This document shows positions 4,011 through 5,792 of a DNA stretch of 5,792 bases, in pieces. Positions within the stretch are counted from its first letter, which is position 1. Each line of letters opens with the position of its first letter. The notes under the pieces are model-generated. The model was not told the origin of the DNA. It made no database searches and was given only the letters and a program-made list of their open reading frames with translations. The position numbers and the translations under genes were made by a program. Source of the stretch: Cyclobacteriaceae bacterium (GTDB lineage Bacteria > Bacteroidota > Bacteroidia > Cytophagales > Cyclobacteriaceae); contig JANQST010000171.1 of assembly GCA_028279155.1 (NCBI GenBank), positions 1 through 5,792 on the forward strand, written 5' to 3'.

Positions 4011-5792
4011 ATGAGACCTGCACTTCTCACCTTTTTCATTTTCTTTTCCTTTCTATCTATAGCTCAAACAGGGATCAAAGGGACGATCAAGAGCTCTACT
4101 GGTGAAGTACTTCCGTTTTCAACGATTTATATCAAGGGAACCACTAATGGTACTACGGCCAATGAACAGGCCAATTATTTTTTACGGACACCTCCTGGAA
4201 ATTATACAATTGTAGTTCAGTATGTGGGATATTCGATTCTGGAAAGAGAAGTCAATGTTATAGAGGGGCAAACAATTGAAATCAATTTTACACTTCAGGA
4301 ACAGGCACTTCAACTCAAGACTGTGACCATCACAGCTGGAGACGAAAATCCTGCGTATCGGGTAATAAGAGAAGCAATCAAGAAGCGGAAATTTTATGAG
4401 AATGAAGTTCGGGCATTCAAAAATGATGCATATATCAAGGGGCTATTTCGATTGAAGCAGCGGCCGGATAAAATCCTGGGCCAAAAAATAACCATTGATA
4501 CAGGTATTGTCTATTTGTCGGAATCGGTTTCAGAATTTGCATTCGAACGACCCGATAAGATCAGCGAACGAATGATCTCCTCGAAGGTGAGTGGCAATGA
4601 ACAAGGCTTTAGTTTTAACCAGGCTTCTGATTTTAATATCAATCCGTACGAGAGAAATTACTCCCATGATATTTTGGGAGAACGTGTCTTTGTTTCTCCA
4701 ATTTCCAACCAGGCATTCATTATGTATGATTTTGAATGGCTGGGAGTATTTGAAGAAAATGGGAAATTGATCAACAAAATCAGACTCCTTCCAAAGCGGT
4801 CAACTGACCCTGCGTTTGAAGGAGTGGTCTATATTGTTGAAGATGAGTGGCGATTTCATACGTTGGACCTGCTAGCTACCAAAGCAAGAGGAATAGAATT
4901 TACGGACTCTCTGAAAATTCACCAGGTCTTTGCACCAACGCAAAATGATATATGGATGCCTATTTCCCAAAAATTCGAATTCCAATTTGGCGCTTTTGGC
5001 TTCAAGGGTGAAGGATATTATTTGGGTGTCTATTCCAATTATGAGGTTGAACCCAACTATGAGCTTTACAAGGAGAACGATTTATTCGAATCAACATTTG
5101 AAACAGAAGAAGAACGTGACTTGTTTGCAGAGGAAGATTTTACCGCAGAAGTCTTATACGTAGAAGAGGGATCTAACAAAAGAGACTCCACGTATTGGGA
5201 AAATATTCGGCCAATTCCTTTAACGGCTTTTGAGGTAGAGGACTACCGAGTTAAGGATAGTATCCGAGTAGTAAAAGAGAGCGACCATTACAGGGATTCG
5301 GTGGACAATGTAAGGAACAAACTAAGTGTTGGAAATATTCTTCTTACCGGCTACACGCATTATAATCGAAAAATAGAAAGGTATTGGACTGTTCCGTCGA
5401 TTCAAAGTACATTCCAATTCAACACAGTTGAAGGACTTGTCACAGATATACAACCAACATTTTGGTTTCAAGAGGAAGAAAGAACCAGGTATTGGATCAA
5501 TCCATATTTTCGATATGGTTTTTCCAGCAAAAAATTCTATTCAAAAGTTGAAGCGAGTTATCGCTTCCTTGATGACAATTTCACGAGGATATATGCGGGC
5601 GGAGGTAAGTATGTTTCCCAATTCGATGACCAGGAAGCGATCTCGCCCTTCATCAATACTTACATGACCTTGTTGAATGGGAAAAATTTCATGAAACTCT
5701 ATGAGAAGTCATTTGGTTTTGTGCGATTTCAACGAGAACTCGTCAATGGGGTGCGGATGTACTCCAGGATAGAGTACGCTGTGAGGGATACC
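4011..5792 (+). CDS. DUF5686 and carboxypeptidase-regulatory-like domain outer-membrane protein, 3' end missing
   Basis: Open for 594 codons to the window edge. The ATG at 4011 starts a clean signal peptide (MRPALLTFFIFFSFLSIA, cleavage near residue 18). Residues about 21-105 are a CarboxypepD_reg-like beta-sandwich (IKGTIKSSTGEVLPFSTIYI, then GNYTIVVQYVGY), the N-terminal module common to Bacteroidota outer-membrane proteins. The DUF5686 part begins with NPAYRVIREAIKKRK (113-127) and AYIKGLFRLK, and contains the family hallmark DSTYWENIRPIPLT (392-405) followed by DYRVKDS. From about 440 onward, alternating aromatic and polar strands (LLTGYTHYNRKIERYW) indicate an outer-membrane beta-barrel. 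Family members run to some 820-850 residues, so about 70% is present. There is no TonB box or plug domain, so it is not a SusC-type receptor; its function is unknown. No frameshift is seen. Confidence 0.9.
   Translation, partial: MRPALLTFFIFFSFLSIAQTGIKGTIKSSTGEVLPFSTIYIKGTTNGTTANEQANYFLRTPPGNYTIVVQYVGYSILEREVNVIEGQTIEINFTLQEQALQLKTVTITAGDENPAYRVIREAIKKRKFYENEVRAFKNDAYIKGLFRLKQRPDKILGQKITIDTGIVYLSESVSEFAFERPDKISERMISSKVSGNEQGFSFNQASDFNINPYERNYSHDILGERVFVSPISNQAFIMYDFEWLGVFEENGKLINKIRLLPKRSTDPAFEGVVYIVEDEWRFHTLDLLATKARGIEFTDSLKIHQVFAPTQNDIWMPISQKFEFQFGAFGFKGEGYYLGVYSNYEVEPNYELYKENDLFESTFETEEERDLFAEEDFTAEVLYVEEGSNKRDSTYWENIRPIPLTAFEVEDYRVKDSIRVVKESDHYRDSVDNVRNKLSVGNILLTGYTHYNRKIERYWTVPSIQSTFQFNTVEGLVTDIQPTFWFQEEERTRYWINPYFRYGFSSKKFYSKVEASYRFLDDNFTRIYAGGGKYVSQFDDQEAISPFINTYMTLLNGKNFMKLYEKSFGFVRFQRELVNGVRMYSRIEYAVRDT

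Noticed and set aside
4930..5667. Short plus-strand open frames inside the DUF5686 gene
   Set aside because: They are out-of-frame shadows of the continuous 594-codon frame that carries the family motifs.
1..5792. Defence system, CRISPR array, insertion sequence or biosynthetic cluster
   Set aside because: No direct-repeat array, transposase, nuclease or modular synthase motifs were seen on either strand; all sizeable frames are explained by ordinary families.

Overview
The window looks like chromosomal DNA from a member of the Bacteroidota, probably of the Cytophagales type. It is AT-rich. It carries an outer-membrane protein combining a carboxypeptidase-regulatory-like domain with DUF5686, an ABC permease with the Bacteroidota-type N-terminal prefix domain paired with a PadR regulator, a BatE-like TPR/SH3 membrane protein, and a tRNA gene that does not encode its CCA tail. 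Upstream regions lack strong Shine-Dalgarno sequences, as is usual in this phylum. The genus assignment is inference only.

Layout. Positions 1-1047 (minus strand) hold a two-gene unit: a PadR-family regulator and the first 239 codons of an FtsX/MacB-type permease, joined by an ATGA stop/start overlap. The 138 bases before padR contain a 13-bp direct repeat and a near-perfect 21-bp palindrome, a plausible autoregulatory operator. Positions 1186-1986 (minus) encode a lipoprotein with one CBM9-like domain; an imperfect 23-bp palindrome sits on its start codon. Positions 2207-2279 (minus) are tRNA-Lys(TTT), followed by a clear intrinsic terminator.

The plus-strand gene at 2367-3074 encodes a small membrane protein with a signal peptide, TPR region, two transmembrane helices and a C-terminal SH3-like domain. 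It converges with, and overlaps by 8 bases, a minus-strand short-chain dehydrogenase (3067-3870); a hairpin terminator lies inside the last codons of the latter. From 4011 to the window end runs the 5' two-thirds or so of a DUF5686 outer-membrane gene on the plus strand.

Apart from padR and the permease, the genes look like independent transcription units with no obvious shared pathway. I see no insertion sequence, CRISPR array, phage gene or defence system. The region reads as ordinary core-type chromosome. The points most worth a second look are the small regulatory structures between genes.
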